64,000 nt of DNA from Costus lasius (taxonomy: Eukaryota > Streptophyta > Magnoliopsida > Zingiberales > Costaceae), in assembly GCA_027563935.2 (NCBI GenBank), contig CM050448.1:63663843-63727842 (forward strand), in the 5' to 3' direction. This document shows, piece by piece, positions 44,489 to 56,317 of this stretch. The position numbers were made by a program, and so were the translations under genes. How positions within the stretch are numbered: the first letter of the stretch is position 1; every line of letters begins with the position of its first letter. The notes under the pieces were generated by a model. The model saw only the letters and a list, made by a program, of their open reading frames with translations. It did no database searches and had not been told where the DNA came from.

Positions 44489-46432
44489 TGACACCGAAAT
44501 TTATAGTAAATTTGATGCCATTTCATTGGTGTCCTTGTGTCATATTCATAGACTTTGCTTATAATTTTGTCTTTTTTATCGATATTTGTAGAATCTACAC
44601 TCTTTTTGGTTTTTAATGATTTTCAGGCAAAAAGGCATGATTTTCAGTCGATTTCAAGTAATCCGAATGCATGGATGAGTTCACAACATCAATAGGAGAT
44701 CACACGTCAAATTTTAAGAGAATTGGAGCCACCAACTAAAATACAGTAGGGTTGTAATCTATATTACGGTACCGTATTTTCATACGCTACCGTAATATCA
44801 TAGCACTGCCATAATTTGGGGAGTTTTTCATCAGAAAGTTTCCTGAAAATTATGGCACTACCGTAAGAATTTACATGGGCCGTAATTTGGAGCGCCTGCA
44901 GACCAGAGACATTCACTAAAATTACGGCACTACCGTAAACCATTTTAGGGTGCCGTAATTTCCAAATGTTTTCGACCCGAGAGTTCAGCCAATTTTACGG
45001 CACCATCATAACCTATATTACGGTGCCGTATTTGCCGTAGATTTTGGACGAGAGAACTCGACCGATTTTACGGTAGTGCCGTAACATATTACATGGCTGT
45101 AATTCTATCTTTGAACGCGATTCCACGATCAAATTTGAAGCCCGATTTTTGCGGAGAAGATTGCCGATGATCCAGACCTTTAAATTAGAAGTCGTAAGAA
45201 GAGGAAAGAGAGCTTTTGCAGAGACGAAGAGGAAGAGACCAAAAGCCCTAATTTTCATCCACCATAGAGAGAGAAATCACCTTCCACGCCGCCGCCAAGG
45301 GTTTCACCGCCGGGAAGAGTACAACGCATCTCTGGCCGTGAAATTTGACTGGAAGCTACACATAGAGGAGGAGAAGGTGCTCTAGAAGTTTTAGTTTGAA
45401 AGGAAATCAATTGGAGGAGAAATCGACGAAAGAGGAAGCGTCGACACTATTAATAGCGCCCCCTTATACAAATTACGGCTGTAATTTATATTACAGCCGT
45501 GGTGTGTTTTCTTAAACTCTCTTTTCTCTTTAATTTTTGATCTTTTGAAACCATGGATTATTGTAACTCCTACACTATGCTAGCTTAAACTTTTATGGGA
45601 CATGGGGGAGTAATTCCCTTTAATTCTTAATGAATAGATGATTCTTTTTCCAATATTTCGTCAAGTATAATTTTAGCATGATAATTTTACTCATGTGATA
45701 ATTGCACTCTTGATTCTCCATAGATTCATACTATTATTCATGTTTTAGAGTTCTCGCAATAAGGACCGAAAGGTGACTTGCTTGAGAACTTGGAACCCTA
45801 GAATTGCATGTTATGAACTTTCTTTAAGAAATTGGATTAGTTCTCTTTGTTTGATTTTAGTAGTCAAATTGCCATGATAAAAATATGAATCTAGGATTGA
45901 GTCGTGTTGTCAAATGTGGAGATCTTGTGTGAAAGCAAAGATCGGAACGTTGGAGAACCATGAGTAAAAATTGTGTTGAGACTTGTATGCACGAAAGTGA
46001 TCCTTGAGATTCCACTTGAGATAATGAACTTAGAATTCGGATACACGAAATTGATCCTTGAATTCTTTGTTTGATGGTTTACTTATTTTCAGCGTTGGGA
46101 TAGATCTTGCGTGAAAACGAGGATTGGTCCCTGCAGGATTGTTTGCACGAAAGTGAGATAATCTTTTTATGAAGTAAATTATGTCTTTATCATGATAAAA
46201 TTAAACTGATGAATCTCTATTTACATCTAGTCATAGAATTTAAGGTGAATGAATCCCTAGTCCCAGTTTTCTCTCTCTGGTATTTCCGTTTTAGTCTTCT
46301 ATTGTTCACTTGCATACTTTCGATTCACCTAGATAACAACAAATCAATTATTTAGTACTCAGCAAACAAGGTCTCTGTGGGTTCGATATCTATTTTACTA
46401 CTTCGAGTATTCTTGCACTTGCGGACACAACA
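44489..46432 (+). repeat. LTR of element G (Athila-like), with palindromic array
   Basis: About 1944 bp, from TGACACCGAAATTT to GCGGACACAACA; the start could instead be the TG at 44486. Bases 44740-45107 hold about five units of the TACGGYACTGCCGTA / ACGGTGCCGTA array. A single related palindrome (TTACGGCTG..CAGCCGT) lies near 45472-45500. It follows a polypurine tract, so it is the 3' LTR of G, yet a primer-site-like sequence also follows it (see findings). Confidence 0.8.
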
Positions 46433-46553
46433 AGCCTAGTGACATAACAAGTTTTTGAAGCCGTGTCAGGAAGTGACAAAGTCCCTGTACGCCAAACAAC
46501 GAGTTTGGCCGCGACATCAGAAATAAGTTTTGGTCTACCTACTTGTTGGGATA
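46433..46553 (+). other. Degraded primer-site-like sequence after element G's LTR
   Basis: TTTTTGAAGCCGTGTCAGGA (46452-46471) aligns with the tRNA-Asp-type primer region of element I (TATTTGGCGCCGTTGCCGGG, 59679-59698) in the same position relative to an ACAACAAG motif. It is too mutated to be certain. The rest of this 120-bp stretch shows nothing I recognise. Confidence 0.4.
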
Positions 46554-47749
46554 CAACAGTGTGTCCCACGAGGGTGGAAAATAGTTCACAACACCACTAA
46601 TCGATAGCTTGATGAGGGCTCCGCGTTAGAAGGCTACTAGACTTGATATTTTTGATTGAGGGTTTTTGAGGTCTCATCCTCTTAGTTTTATCTTATGCCT
46701 AACATTACAAGCATGCAATCCTATAGTGATAACATGAAGATAAAACATCACAGGCATGCTTTGCTTTATCAAATAAGAAAAGCAATAAAAGGATGATGTG
46801 ATCATAACCCATTCAAGACATTGAACCAACCCATGCCAAAAGGAGGTTCAACTCTTGACCTAGGACACAAGCCCCAAAACTAGACCTAGCCTAGCCGACC
46901 TCTAGCTTGATCTTCAAGGTTGGCTTCAAGGTCCACCACACCATGGTTTAGCTCTCAAACCCTAGAGGTAGTTCTAGGGAAACCCTAGAAGCACACCCCA
47001 TGGTTCGGCCAATGCCATGGGTCCTCCTCCAAGGAAGATGCTCCACCTTGCAAGCTACAAGATGGATAGAACACAACCACAAGGCTCGGCCAAACCCTTG
47101 CTTGCGCCCCCATGCAAGGATGCGCCACCTTTGTTGAAACTTGTTGCGCCATCATGAAAGATGCGCAACCAAGCAAGCATGTGCCATGGATCATGCAGGA
47201 TGCGCCCCCTAATCTTCATCTTGAATTTTACAAAATAAAAGAAAAAGAATGGCGGCACGCAAGCCTCACAAGAATACATCACATGCATGAATTGGGGCTT
47301 GACTAGTGATCACAACATCATCCACAAACAAGGTACTTACTCATGCAATTCTATATGCTCATGAAAAATGTGAAATTTTAGTTTTTCATAAAACATGTCT
47401 TTCTTCCTCATCATCTTATCACAGATCTTTTGATTATTTGAGATTATATTTCATGATGATTTTATAGACCCTTTCAGCTGGCAATTTTGTCAGAACAAGA
47501 GACTCGGCCAGTCCTGAAGTCACAATGCCCGTCCTACTTGACAAAACTACGTGCGCGTTCGATCTTAAATCAATTAAGAAAAATAATCATTCAATAATCC
47601 AAAAGAAATTGAATAGAAGATAGGAAGCAAAGACCTACAATTTTTGTACTTAGAAAAACTTGCACCATATACATGCAATTTGTGAAAATTGAAATATGGC
47701 ATGTGAGCATAGAGAAAAGCATACAAACATCGTTCGAGGTTGGCAAGTC
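46554..47749 (-). other. 5' leader of copia element P (truncated)
   Basis: Begins with GTGTGTCCCACGAGGGTGG, matching R1's leader near 3395, and runs to a primer site at 47750. The gag and pol of P are absent, so the leader is cut on the left. No convincing ORF. Confidence 0.7.
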
Positions 47750-47761
47750 ACTCTGATACCA
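47750..47761 (-). promoter_or_regulatory. tRNA-iMet primer binding site, element P (one change)
   Basis: The minus strand reads TGGTATCAGAGT, one base different from the consensus, next to an LTR starting at 47763. Confidence 0.8.
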
Positions 47762-47762
47762 C

Positions 47763-48795
47763 TGTTGGAAAACCCCGAGGATATTTTACAAATTTTTGGC
47801 ATAAACATTACAGAATACATTGCACAGCAAAAGAATATCCCCGAAATAGGCCAGTCCCAAAAACCCAGTGAAGATCATCTTGCGAGGGAGTCAACACGAT
47901 AAGATAGTAAGTACCTAGACCAAGAAGAGGCTGATGTGAAGGTAGGCGCCCAAGCGTTCGCCCTCTGCAGTCTCACACACGGATGCCTTGAGTCCTCTTC
48001 TTCCACGCCTGGTGCTAGCCTCGGGAAGAAGATCCAAGCCTTAGGGAGACCACCACTTCACTTGCGCCAATGCGCCAAGAGAAGAGAGGGAAGAGGTGAA
48101 GCCGCCAAGTCTAAATCCACCTTGTGCCAAGAGGAAAGGATGAAGATGACTCTCAGCTAGGAAGATAGAAGGGATGCGCCAAGACCCTTATTCTTTCCTT
48201 TTCTTTTGTTCACGCCAATTTCATTGTACATAGCCTCTCGCATATCACATGATATATATAGAGGCAAGAGGGATGCGGCAACATAAGGGGTGGAGATGCA
48301 AAAATCTTGAAGGATGCGGCTAGGGCTTAATGAGGGAGCAATTAGGGTTAGGATTAAGGACACTCTCCAAGAGCTTTCCATAAACCCCATCCTATCATCC
48401 ATATGCGCCAAGGACCTTCCTAAGAAGTCCTTCAAGCCATATCAGCCCCAAGACTTGCCATAGAGGCAAGCATACCATCAAAGGATGACGAGCAAGGTGC
48501 CTTTTACTTCCTAATGAAGCCTTAGGCACCAACTCCTCCCCATTATGCCCTTAGGCGCCAATGGGAGAAGTTTTCTTCCAATTATACCCTTTTAGCCCAT
48601 TAGCTCTTCATGACAACTTGTTATTGGGCGTCATTGGGTAATGAGTAAGTCCAAACTTCATTACATGGGTTGATTAAGCTATTGGATCCAATTTAATGCA
48701 ACCCTAAGTTAAATGTGACCAACCATGGTCAAATTCAGGTCAACCTGCCAAAACTGAAGTTTGGCTCCAATAACTCTCTTCCATCTTAATATAGA
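47763..48795 (-). repeat. Partial 5' LTR of copia element P
   Basis: Starts TGTTGGAAAACCCCGAGGAT, similar to solo LTR M at 54019, and stays alignable to it up to about TTCTTCCATCT near 48785. The rest of the LTR is missing. The join to AT-rich gypsy sequence is a breakpoint. Confidence 0.75.
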
Positions 48796-49652
48796 CTTAA
48801 ATTATTGAGTAAATTCAATTCTCTTATTGATAAAATACATATGTGAATTGTTATATGTTCATGCGACACGAGCATAGTAAAATTTAATTAAAGTTTAATT
48901 TATCTATTATTTTCTTGATAGAGAAATGTTTATGAATAGAAAATTGGTGATATTATTTTAACTGAGCTTTGCTCCAACTCCTCGAGTTGAGAGATCTGAG
49001 GTTATATTATACCATGAATTAGTATACTTTATGTCTGTAGTGATTAAGTAACACAGCAAAAATTTTAAAAATAAATATTTATCCCTCATGTAGAAAGATC
49101 GATAACGACTTAAATACCATGGCACTGGCCGGCTTACTCCAAATAGAAAAAGGGGGGGAGAGAAAGTTGTATGTTAAAGTGGACAACTCTGCTGACTTTA
49201 TGTTTGAGACTATGAGTTAAATTATACTACTCCATAGTATACATTAAACAATGTTATCCTAATAACAGGAAATGGCACATAACCGTTTAAATATTAAATT
49301 ACTTTAAAAGTCTCTTATCTTTAACATCATTGAAATTCTAGAAATAGAAATTTTATCTGTTAAGTGAAGTAGATTTATTAAGGTGAGAGTATTTGATACT
49401 TAATAAGTGAAGATTGAATGATATGACATGAATTATGATTTTATTTCTTTCTTGGATTGTAAACTCCTGAAAATTTATTTCTATTATGATTTTTCTTAAA
49501 TTACTTGGGTTTTGAAAGATTGATTGCTTAAATTGTGGACTGAGGATATTATTAAAGGTAAAAAAAACAAATGAGTTCTCTTTATCTTTACATTCTCCAT
49601 ACATATCAGAATATTGCTTGAGGACAAGCAAAACTTTAAGTCTATGGTATTT
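48796..49652 (+). other. 3' internal end of gypsy element K
   Basis: AT-rich and without a credible ORF. It ends with a polypurine-like GAGGACAAGCAAAACTTTAA just before the LTR at 49653, similar to G and I. Everything upstream in K is missing. Confidence 0.6.
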
Positions 49653-50207
49653 TGATGAGTTACATTTACATCATATTTTTGCCTATATTTTATATGATAT
49701 TTAGGCTTAATTGTATGATTTTATACTAATGTTTAGTGTTTTTACTTCCTTTGGCATGGAATCTTTACTTTTCTAGGTTTTTATGAAAGTGAAGGTAAAA
49801 TGGCATAAAAATGATGAATTTTGCGAGTTTTAAAGCCATAGCACAGTTCCCGAGAAAATTATAAATTCGCACGCCAAATTTGGTAAAACCATAGTGGAAT
49901 GTAAGATTCACGATCGCAGCAGTGAGTTTTTCGCAAGCCGTGAGTTTTGCATTAAAAGGGGAGTTTTGTGGCTAATTATAGATGTTCACAGAAAGTTTCA
50001 CGGCCGAGGCCGTGAATCCTTCAAGTACTGTGAATTTTTTTTGTGCATAGAGAGAAAACAATATAGAAACTTCCACGGCCGCAGCCGTGAACAGTTTATG
50101 GGTAGTGAATTTTTCTACCTCTTTCAGTTTTTCTCGGAATCAAATCTAGTTAGAATTAAACCAAACTTTCCAGAATTCTTCCTTGATGGGTTCTAAACCA
50201 ATTAAAC

Positions 50208-50215
50208 TATAAAAG
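50208..50215 (+). promoter_or_regulatory. TATA box of LTR K
   Basis: TATAAAAG followed by GAGGG, downstream of the palindromes. This is the clearest promoter element among the gypsy LTRs here. Confidence 0.65.
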
Positions 50216-50584
50216 GAGGGATTTTTGGAGGGTGTAAGGGACTTTTTATGGGCAAAGATGAACATAGGTGGCGGCTAGGGCAGAAATCATTTTCTAAGCG
50301 AAATTCGAGTAGGAAGATTACACAAAGGAAGAATTGGACACTTCATCTTCATCTCCAGATCGAGGTGAAGTGTTTCTAATTACTTGCCTAGTGATTTCTT
50401 ATAATTTTATTAGGATTTCATGCAAAGTTCATCAATAAACATGCTATTTTCTATGAACATGAGCAAGTAAAATTATTTTCGGGATTAGGGATGTAGCCCA
50501 CTGACGTTCTATGGATTAAATTTTGCATTTTTATCTTTGTTAAGATATTTTATATAGTTGATTTGATTAGAAGATTGTTCATTT

Positions 50585-50680
50585 ATGTGATTTACTCTGG
50601 CCAAGTATGTTTATGTCGTAGACGTCATGAGTATGTGATTTACTCTGGCCAAGTATGTTTACGTCGTAGACGTCACGAGA
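50585..50680 (+). repeat. 48-bp tandem duplication in LTR K
   Basis: Two copies of a 48-bp unit (50585-50632 and 50633-50680) with few differences. Each contains TTTACTCTGGCCAAGTATG and GTAGACGTCA. Confidence 0.85.
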
Positions 50681-51166
50681 AGGACCGAAAGGTGAATCGC
50701 GATGTCGGAACTATTCTTTTCAAACCTACGAATCCAATCATGAGAGTAGTTTGGGTTTGTTTGAAGGATTTCAAGATTTTTCATAGAGCTCAAAGGATCT
50801 ATCTGCGTTAATTGTCACGAGAGTTGGGAACTAGCATAATTAGGTACCGGATTATACTTCGGGGGAAGGTAATCTATACCTTAGGAAAAATTCCTTTTAA
50901 TAGTATAATTTTCTATTCAAAGAATTTATTTTGCTAAGATTTATAGTTGTTAGTGTGGTGAAACCCCGAGTCCCGACCTTTTGCATATTGATTTCTACCC
51001 CAAACACTACCTTTTTGTTTTCACACTTAGAAGTTTCATACAAAAACACAACTTAAATTGTCTAGATATAAATGAATCGTGTAATCGGTACTTGACCGTC
51101 AGATCCTCATTGGGAACGATCTTATTTTTATTACTTCGATAAAGCCGTGCACTTGCGGCCGCATCA

Positions 51167-51775
51167 AAGATCTAAAAAAAACCTTCTAATTTAAATATCA
51201 AGTATGTAGCCTTCTAACTCGTAGCCTTCATCAAGCTATAGATCAGTAGTGTTGCACACTATTTTCTACCCTCGTGGGACACACCCACTTATCTTTAGAA
51301 GGCGTGTTGTGACCATGGTTTCCCTAGTCTAGCTTTAACCTGGACGTGCCTTCGCAAGGAAACTCGTTGGCCCTAGTATAACGGTTAGGATAAGACTTGA
51401 CTAGTTTTTCATATGTGGTGGCCACTTAATGGAACTCTAGATGCATCATTGAGAGGTTAAGGTTTCACACTTTCTAGCCCTCACTATACATGAAATGCCT
51501 AGACTGTCTTAATAAGGGGAATTACCAAGTGCAATCAGCCGGCATGCCCACCTTAAGAAGCATGGGTCACTTTGTGCATCTTATCCCACCCTCGTGGGAT
51601 GCGAAGCCTTATGTGAAATAAGGATCCCATCTCACTAGAAAATCTCAGATTTCTCGATTGACTTTGTGGGTTATCAATTCTATTAAAATAGTGGGAGCCA
51701 TGATCATTTAATACAAGTATGTATTAAATGATTCAAAGTAGCACTAATCTGCTTTTCTTGGTTGTTGTAAATCAA
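51167..51775 (+). other. 5' leader of copia element L (truncated)
   Basis: Plus-strand counterpart of the R1 leader, without 5' LTR or primer site. It carries a perfect hairpin ATCCCAC-CCTC-GTGGGAT at 51583-51600 and a damaged copy near 51266-51278. It is followed by a gag start at 51776. Confidence 0.7.
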
Positions 51776-52560
51776 ATGGCAACAAACAATAGCAGACTAA
51801 CATTGTAATCCCTTCTTGAGAAGGACAAGTTGGTTGGATCTAACTTTATGGACTGTCATCAGTACTGGAGGATAGCCCTCAAGCTCGAGAAGAAGTTGTA
51901 TGTCCTTGAGCAAGCTCTTCCCACGCCTCCAGCACCTAATGCCCGAGTGGTAGATAGGGATTCTTTTAGAAAGAATCAGGATGACTCTTTAGAAGTCGCA
52001 TGTCTCATGCTAGCTGCTATGACACCTTATCTTCATATGCAATATGAGGAGCATAATGCTTTTCAGATGATAACACATTTGAAACAAATGTTCGAAGCCC
52101 AGGCTAGACTCGAGAGGTACGACATTGCCAAAGCAGTTCTTCAGTGTAAGCTATCTAAGGGTGCTCCAGTGGGACCCCATATACTCAATATCATTGGGTA
52201 TGTGGATAATCTCAAGAGGCTGGAGCACACAATTGATAACGAGCTGATCATGAATCTTATTCTGCAATCCTTGCCCTCTAGCTTCAATCCATTTTTTCTA
52301 AATTTCAACATTAATCGGATTGAGTGCACGAGGGAGGAATTATTGAATTTGCTCTAGATGATCGAGCGAGAAATAGGTAAGACCAAACCTAATTCTGTTC
52401 TTTTGGTCCTTGTGACCAAAATGGTAAAGAAAAGGGGCAAGACACGTGCTAAGGGCAATGCCAAAGGTCCAACCAAAGCACTAAAAAAGAAAATCAGGAA
52501 GACGAATGAGCAGAGATGTTTCCACTATGGCGAGCAGGGCCACTAGAGGAGTGGGCTTGG
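51776..52560 (+). pseudogene. Copia gag, broken, element L
   Basis: Gag frame from ATG at 51776 with a TAA after ten codons, then open from about 51809 to 52357 (KLEKKLYVLEQALP, EVACLMLAAMTP, LILQSLPSSFNPF, ECTREELLNLL), a TAG, and a further open part with a damaged zinc knuckle (CFHYGEQGH, second cysteine replaced by tyrosine). It is clearly homologous to gag of A-D. After the knuckle the sequence leaves the copia pattern and protease, integrase and RT are absent. Confidence 0.85.
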
Positions 52561-53118
52561 GCATCATGTTGGTCCTGACCCAGCTCCTGGGCCTCACATC
52601 TATTATCTTTGATAAGAATAATGCTTAATTTGTATATTCATAAAAAGTGGCAGGGGTTTATAAGCAAAATTGCTTCATGTTGCTTCTTTGCATGCATGGT
52701 GTCTTGATTCAACCCCTTAACAAGAGAACTCCTAACATTCTTTGCTATAAATGATGTTTACATATGATCAATAACCCCTACCTAAATCAAGTTGGATAAG
52801 AAAGCTTTATCTACTACACATAATGGCATCTCCTAAAGAGTTGTATATCCCTTGAAGGTCTTAAATTGGGCATTACAACCTAATGTATTGAATTAGTATT
52901 CTACATCTTCTCCATTAGTTGCATTACTACGAGTGTTTTTGTGTATCTATTAAAGCTCCCGAGTGGCTGCACCTTCCTTTCCTGTAATAACTCCTGTACC
53001 ATGGATCTTTTCCTTGTCAATTATGTTGAAGAAATTGCTGCAATGAAGGAATACAACTAGGCTGAAGCGGTTTATAAATATTTAACTAATGAACTAAATA
53101 GAATTAGAAAGAAGGAGA
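52561..53118 (+). other. Unrecognised segment between gag and 3' LTR of element L
   Basis: About 560 bp replacing the pol genes. Near 53002-53120 one frame reads YVEEIAAMKEYN, stop, AEAVYKYLTNEL, which looks protein-like and may come from a host or other mobile gene. The rest shows no frame I recognise. It ends GAAGGAGA, a plausible polypurine tract, just before the LTR. Confidence 0.4.
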
Positions 53119-54018
53119 TGTTGGTGTATATGCCCTAAGACTTATAACTGGTCCGATATGTGTCATATTCAATTGTGATATATGTCATGGCATTGTCGTT
53201 GTTGTGCATTTGGTACATTTGGGTCATATGTACATTTGCATATACAATGTCCTTGGAGATAGATTTTATCAAGTCTCAAAGGGTTGTCCCCAATCAAGTA
53301 TCATAGTGGAAAAGGGACAACCATGATGCACTTGAGACTGGCATATGCGCTGGTTGAGCACGGGTTGCTAACGCAGGCATATGAGTATATTAAGGTAGAT
53401 ATAATGGATTGACCCGCTGTGAGGATTTGACTTGGTGTCATAGGTCAAATCTTAGAGTGATAGAGGTACACTTGTCTTCGACTTGAGGTCATTGATATCT
53501 CTATATGGTAACTGGTGTACTTTGATACAACCTAATGCTCCACCATAGCAGGGGAGTCATAACGGTTGTCAATAGAAATATCATGAACCATATGAGAGGT
53601 TCAATGAGCCAATAGAGGATTTGCCCCTTCCTTGCGAGGAAACTTGGTGTCCATGGTACCCCTATATGGTTGTATGACTGAAAACGTATGACCATACCCA
53701 GATGAGAACCTGATTTAGTCATGACCATTTGATTATGTTAAAAAAGAGTGACACACTTGTCCAATTTGGACATGCAAAAGGACAAAGTTGTACATATACT
53801 TTGTCACAATTTTAGAGGATGTCGATGACGACTCCATTCCGAGAACTTGGGTAGCAATGATGTACTGCTAGGTGCCACTCATTATTTGTAATGATTTGAG
53901 GTTAACACTGCCACTGTCTAAGGAACCTATAGGGTTCGCACACCTAGACACTCGAGATCTCGTATTGATTGAGTTGCCTATGATCGAGTCATTTGGTTTA
54001 TTCGAGCTAGTTTGGGAG
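53119..54018 (+). repeat. 3' LTR of copia element L, first part
   Basis: Starts TGTTGGTGTATATGCC after a purine run. It contains the conserved copia promoter block (CACTGCTAGGTGCCACTCA-like near 53863-53881, then AGGGTTCGCACAC near 53930-53942). It is cut at 54018 by solo LTR M. Confidence 0.75.
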
Positions 54019-55909
54019 TGTTGGGAAACCCCGGGGATATTTTACAAATTTTTCATCAGACATTACAGTTGCACAGTGGAATAATATCCCCGAAACAGGC
54101 CGGTCCCAAAAATCCAATGAAGATCGTCTTGCGAGGGAATCGACACGATGGGAGGAGAAAGTACCTAGAGCAAGTGGAGGTCGATGTCGAGGTAGGTGCC
54201 CAAGCGTTCTCCCTTTGTAGTCTCACACACATGGATTCCTCGAGTCTTCTTCAACACCCGGTGCTAGCCTTGGGAAGAAGATCCACGCCTTGGAAGTCCT
54301 TCTTGATCACTTGCGCCAATCACCAAGGAGAAGTGGTGCCAAGGGAAGAAGAAGAGGAACATGCCACAAGTCTTCTTCCTTCTTTGCACCAAGGAAGGGA
54401 AAGGGAAAAAGATGACTTTGGCTTTGATGGAAGAGGAAGAGGAAAGCTTCAAGAACCCTAAGCCTTTCGCCCCTCTACTTGTCTCCACGCCTTCAAGAGA
54501 ATTAGTGTCAAGAGGGGGGGTGGCTAGGTGGTTCTTTTATAGCACTAAGAGGTAGTTAGGGTAATTAGGAAGGTATCGGCGATTTTGCTTTGAATGAGGA
54601 GTTTATTTAATCAAATAACTTGATTAAATCTTTCATCCATATGCGCTAATGCCTTACCTAAGCAAGCATGCACCTAATACCTTCTTAATGTGGTAAACTT
54701 CCTATCAAATCGCAAAGACCATGTCAAAGCATGATAGAAGTTTCCTAATGGGGTGTGGGCGCAAGTCCTAATCCAATTAGCACTCTTAATTATGTAAATA
54801 ATCAGCCCACTTGCTCATATCATATCGCCCAAGGTCCATTATGCATGTTAACCATGCCATTGGATCTAATCCAATTTAACCCAAGGTCAAATGAGGCTTA
54901 ACCATGGTTAGTTTGGTTAATAAGCCAAAAATGGAACTTGGCCCCAATAAGTTTCTTCCATCTCATCAGGCCCATTGGCGCTGATGAAATCTCCCAAATA
55001 GATACGAGTTATCCAATAACTCGATCTAAAGGCTACCTAATCAATACGAAAACTCGAGTATCAAGGTGTGTGACCCTATAGGTTTCTCTAACGTTGGCAG
55101 TGATGAACTTAGGTCATCACTAGCAGTGAGTGGCACCTAGCAGTGCATCGCTGCTACCCAAGACATCGGAATAGATATCGACATCGACATCCCCATCATC
55201 GCAACTAGGTACAGATATATTATAGTCCCTTTGCCAAAGTGATATCCGATTAGACAAGTGTGTCATCACTTGTTTTCACCCAATCACATGGTCATGACTA
55301 AATCAGGATCTCACCTGGGTATAGCCATACACTTTCAGTCATATAATCTTAGAGGAGCTCCATAGATATCAAGCTTCCCTTAGGAAGGGGCAAATCCTCT
55401 GTCTGTACATTGACCTTCTCATATGGGTCGTGACATACTCAATGACAACCGTTATAGCCTCCCAACTACGGCTAGGTGTTATGTTGCATCAAAGCATGTC
55501 CCTAACCATATAGAAGAGTCAATGACCTCAAGTCAAGGGATCAATGCATCTCCTATCACTTACGAGGATAACTCATGACACTAAGTCATTGCCTCACAGC
55601 GGGTCGGTCCAATATATCCCCCACTAATATACCCATATGTCTGCGTTAGCACCACATGCCTAACCAGCCCATATACTAGTCTCACAAGTACCATAGCTGT
55701 CCCATATCCACTAAGGTACATCGACTTTGGACAAGAGTTTGAGCATAGATCCAATCTGTCTCCAGGGACATTATCATGTAAGTACACGATCGCAGATGCA
55801 AACAAATAATGATAATAACAATGCTAGAATGATATTTATATAGGAAATATCTATATCAAGTAATACATAAAGTAGACCATAACTAGGTCTCAGGGCATAA
55901 ACACTAACA
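54019..55909 (-). repeat. Solo copia LTR M inside the LTR of element L
   Basis: 1891 bp from TGTTGGGAAACC to CACTAACA with flanking GGGAG (54014-54018) and AGGAG (55910-55914), a target duplication with one change. There is no internal region, so it is a solo LTR left by LTR-LTR recombination. It carries a perfect inverted repeat at 55099-55121 (AGTGATGA with TCATCACT) in the conserved promoter block. Minus orientation follows from the U5 end on the left and the similarity to P. Confidence 0.85.
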
Positions 55910-55914
55910 AGGAG

Positions 55915-56317
55915 TCTGATGCATCTCGAATGCGTTGGATGAGTTAGATATGACGTTATAGAGAGTTGTTTCATTTTGACTTTAGTTGACCTTCGGGTGA
56001 CCATATTTGACCTTGGTGAACTAGGTCCAGTTGATGGGTCAAATGTTGGCTTTAAACTCCGGATTTGTTCGAAGGCTTTTTACAATTGATTTAAACGTAA
56101 TACATGGGGTCCACAACTTAAGTGATAAAATAAATATTGATATTCATTTTATTGCAACTTAAGTCGTGGGTGCCAGTGCTACTTAAGTAAATATTTATGT
56201 TTAATTTATTCATAACTTAAGTTGTAGGGCTCGTTCTATTACTCTATAATGGATCTAGGCACATATATTATGATTTAATTTGTAATTAATTGTGCCCATG
56301 TATTGTGCAACACTCAT
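55915..56317 (+). repeat. Probable remainder of the 3' LTR of element L
   Basis: Gene-free sequence that continues after solo LTR M and stops where LTR N begins. It is assigned to L's LTR by position only, because no second copy is present. Confidence 0.45.

Larger units (their letters stand above)
30661..46432 (+). mobile_element. Athila-like gypsy element G, 5'-truncated, no RT/integrase, split by element D
   Basis: Plus-strand element assembled from 30661-31144 and 40219-46432. It holds a gag-end/protease region, a conserved hairpin and acceptor-like site (40831-40918), a palindromic array (40936-41360), an ORF-1-like pseudogene (41891-43299), a 3' untranslated part, a polypurine tract and an LTR (44489-46432). 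RT, RNase H and integrase are absent at the place where they should follow protease, just as in element I. Its 5' end is lost at the junction with F. Confidence 0.8.
49653..51166 (+). repeat. 3' LTR of gypsy element K, with palindromes
   Basis: About 1514 bp, TGATGAGTTACA to GCGGCCGCATCA. Three palindromes lie 100-300 bp upstream of a strong TATA box (50208-50215): one imperfect at 49907-49926, TTCACGGC-CGAG-GCCGTGAA at 49997-50016, and CACGGC-CGCA-GCCGTG at 50074-50089. A 48-bp tandem duplication lies at 50585-50680. K is related in layout to G and I, but its LTR sequence is largely different. Confidence 0.75.

Noticed and set aside
45013..45385. ORF at 45149-45385 in the G LTR as a small gene
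   Set aside because: Arginine-rich purine tract in U5/R of an LTR; the opposite strand is also open and the other LTRs do not conserve it.
47936..48435. ORFs at 47936-48160 and 48157-48435
   Set aside because: They lie in the partial copia LTR P, overlap the LTR's simple-sequence part, and are not shared with LTR M.
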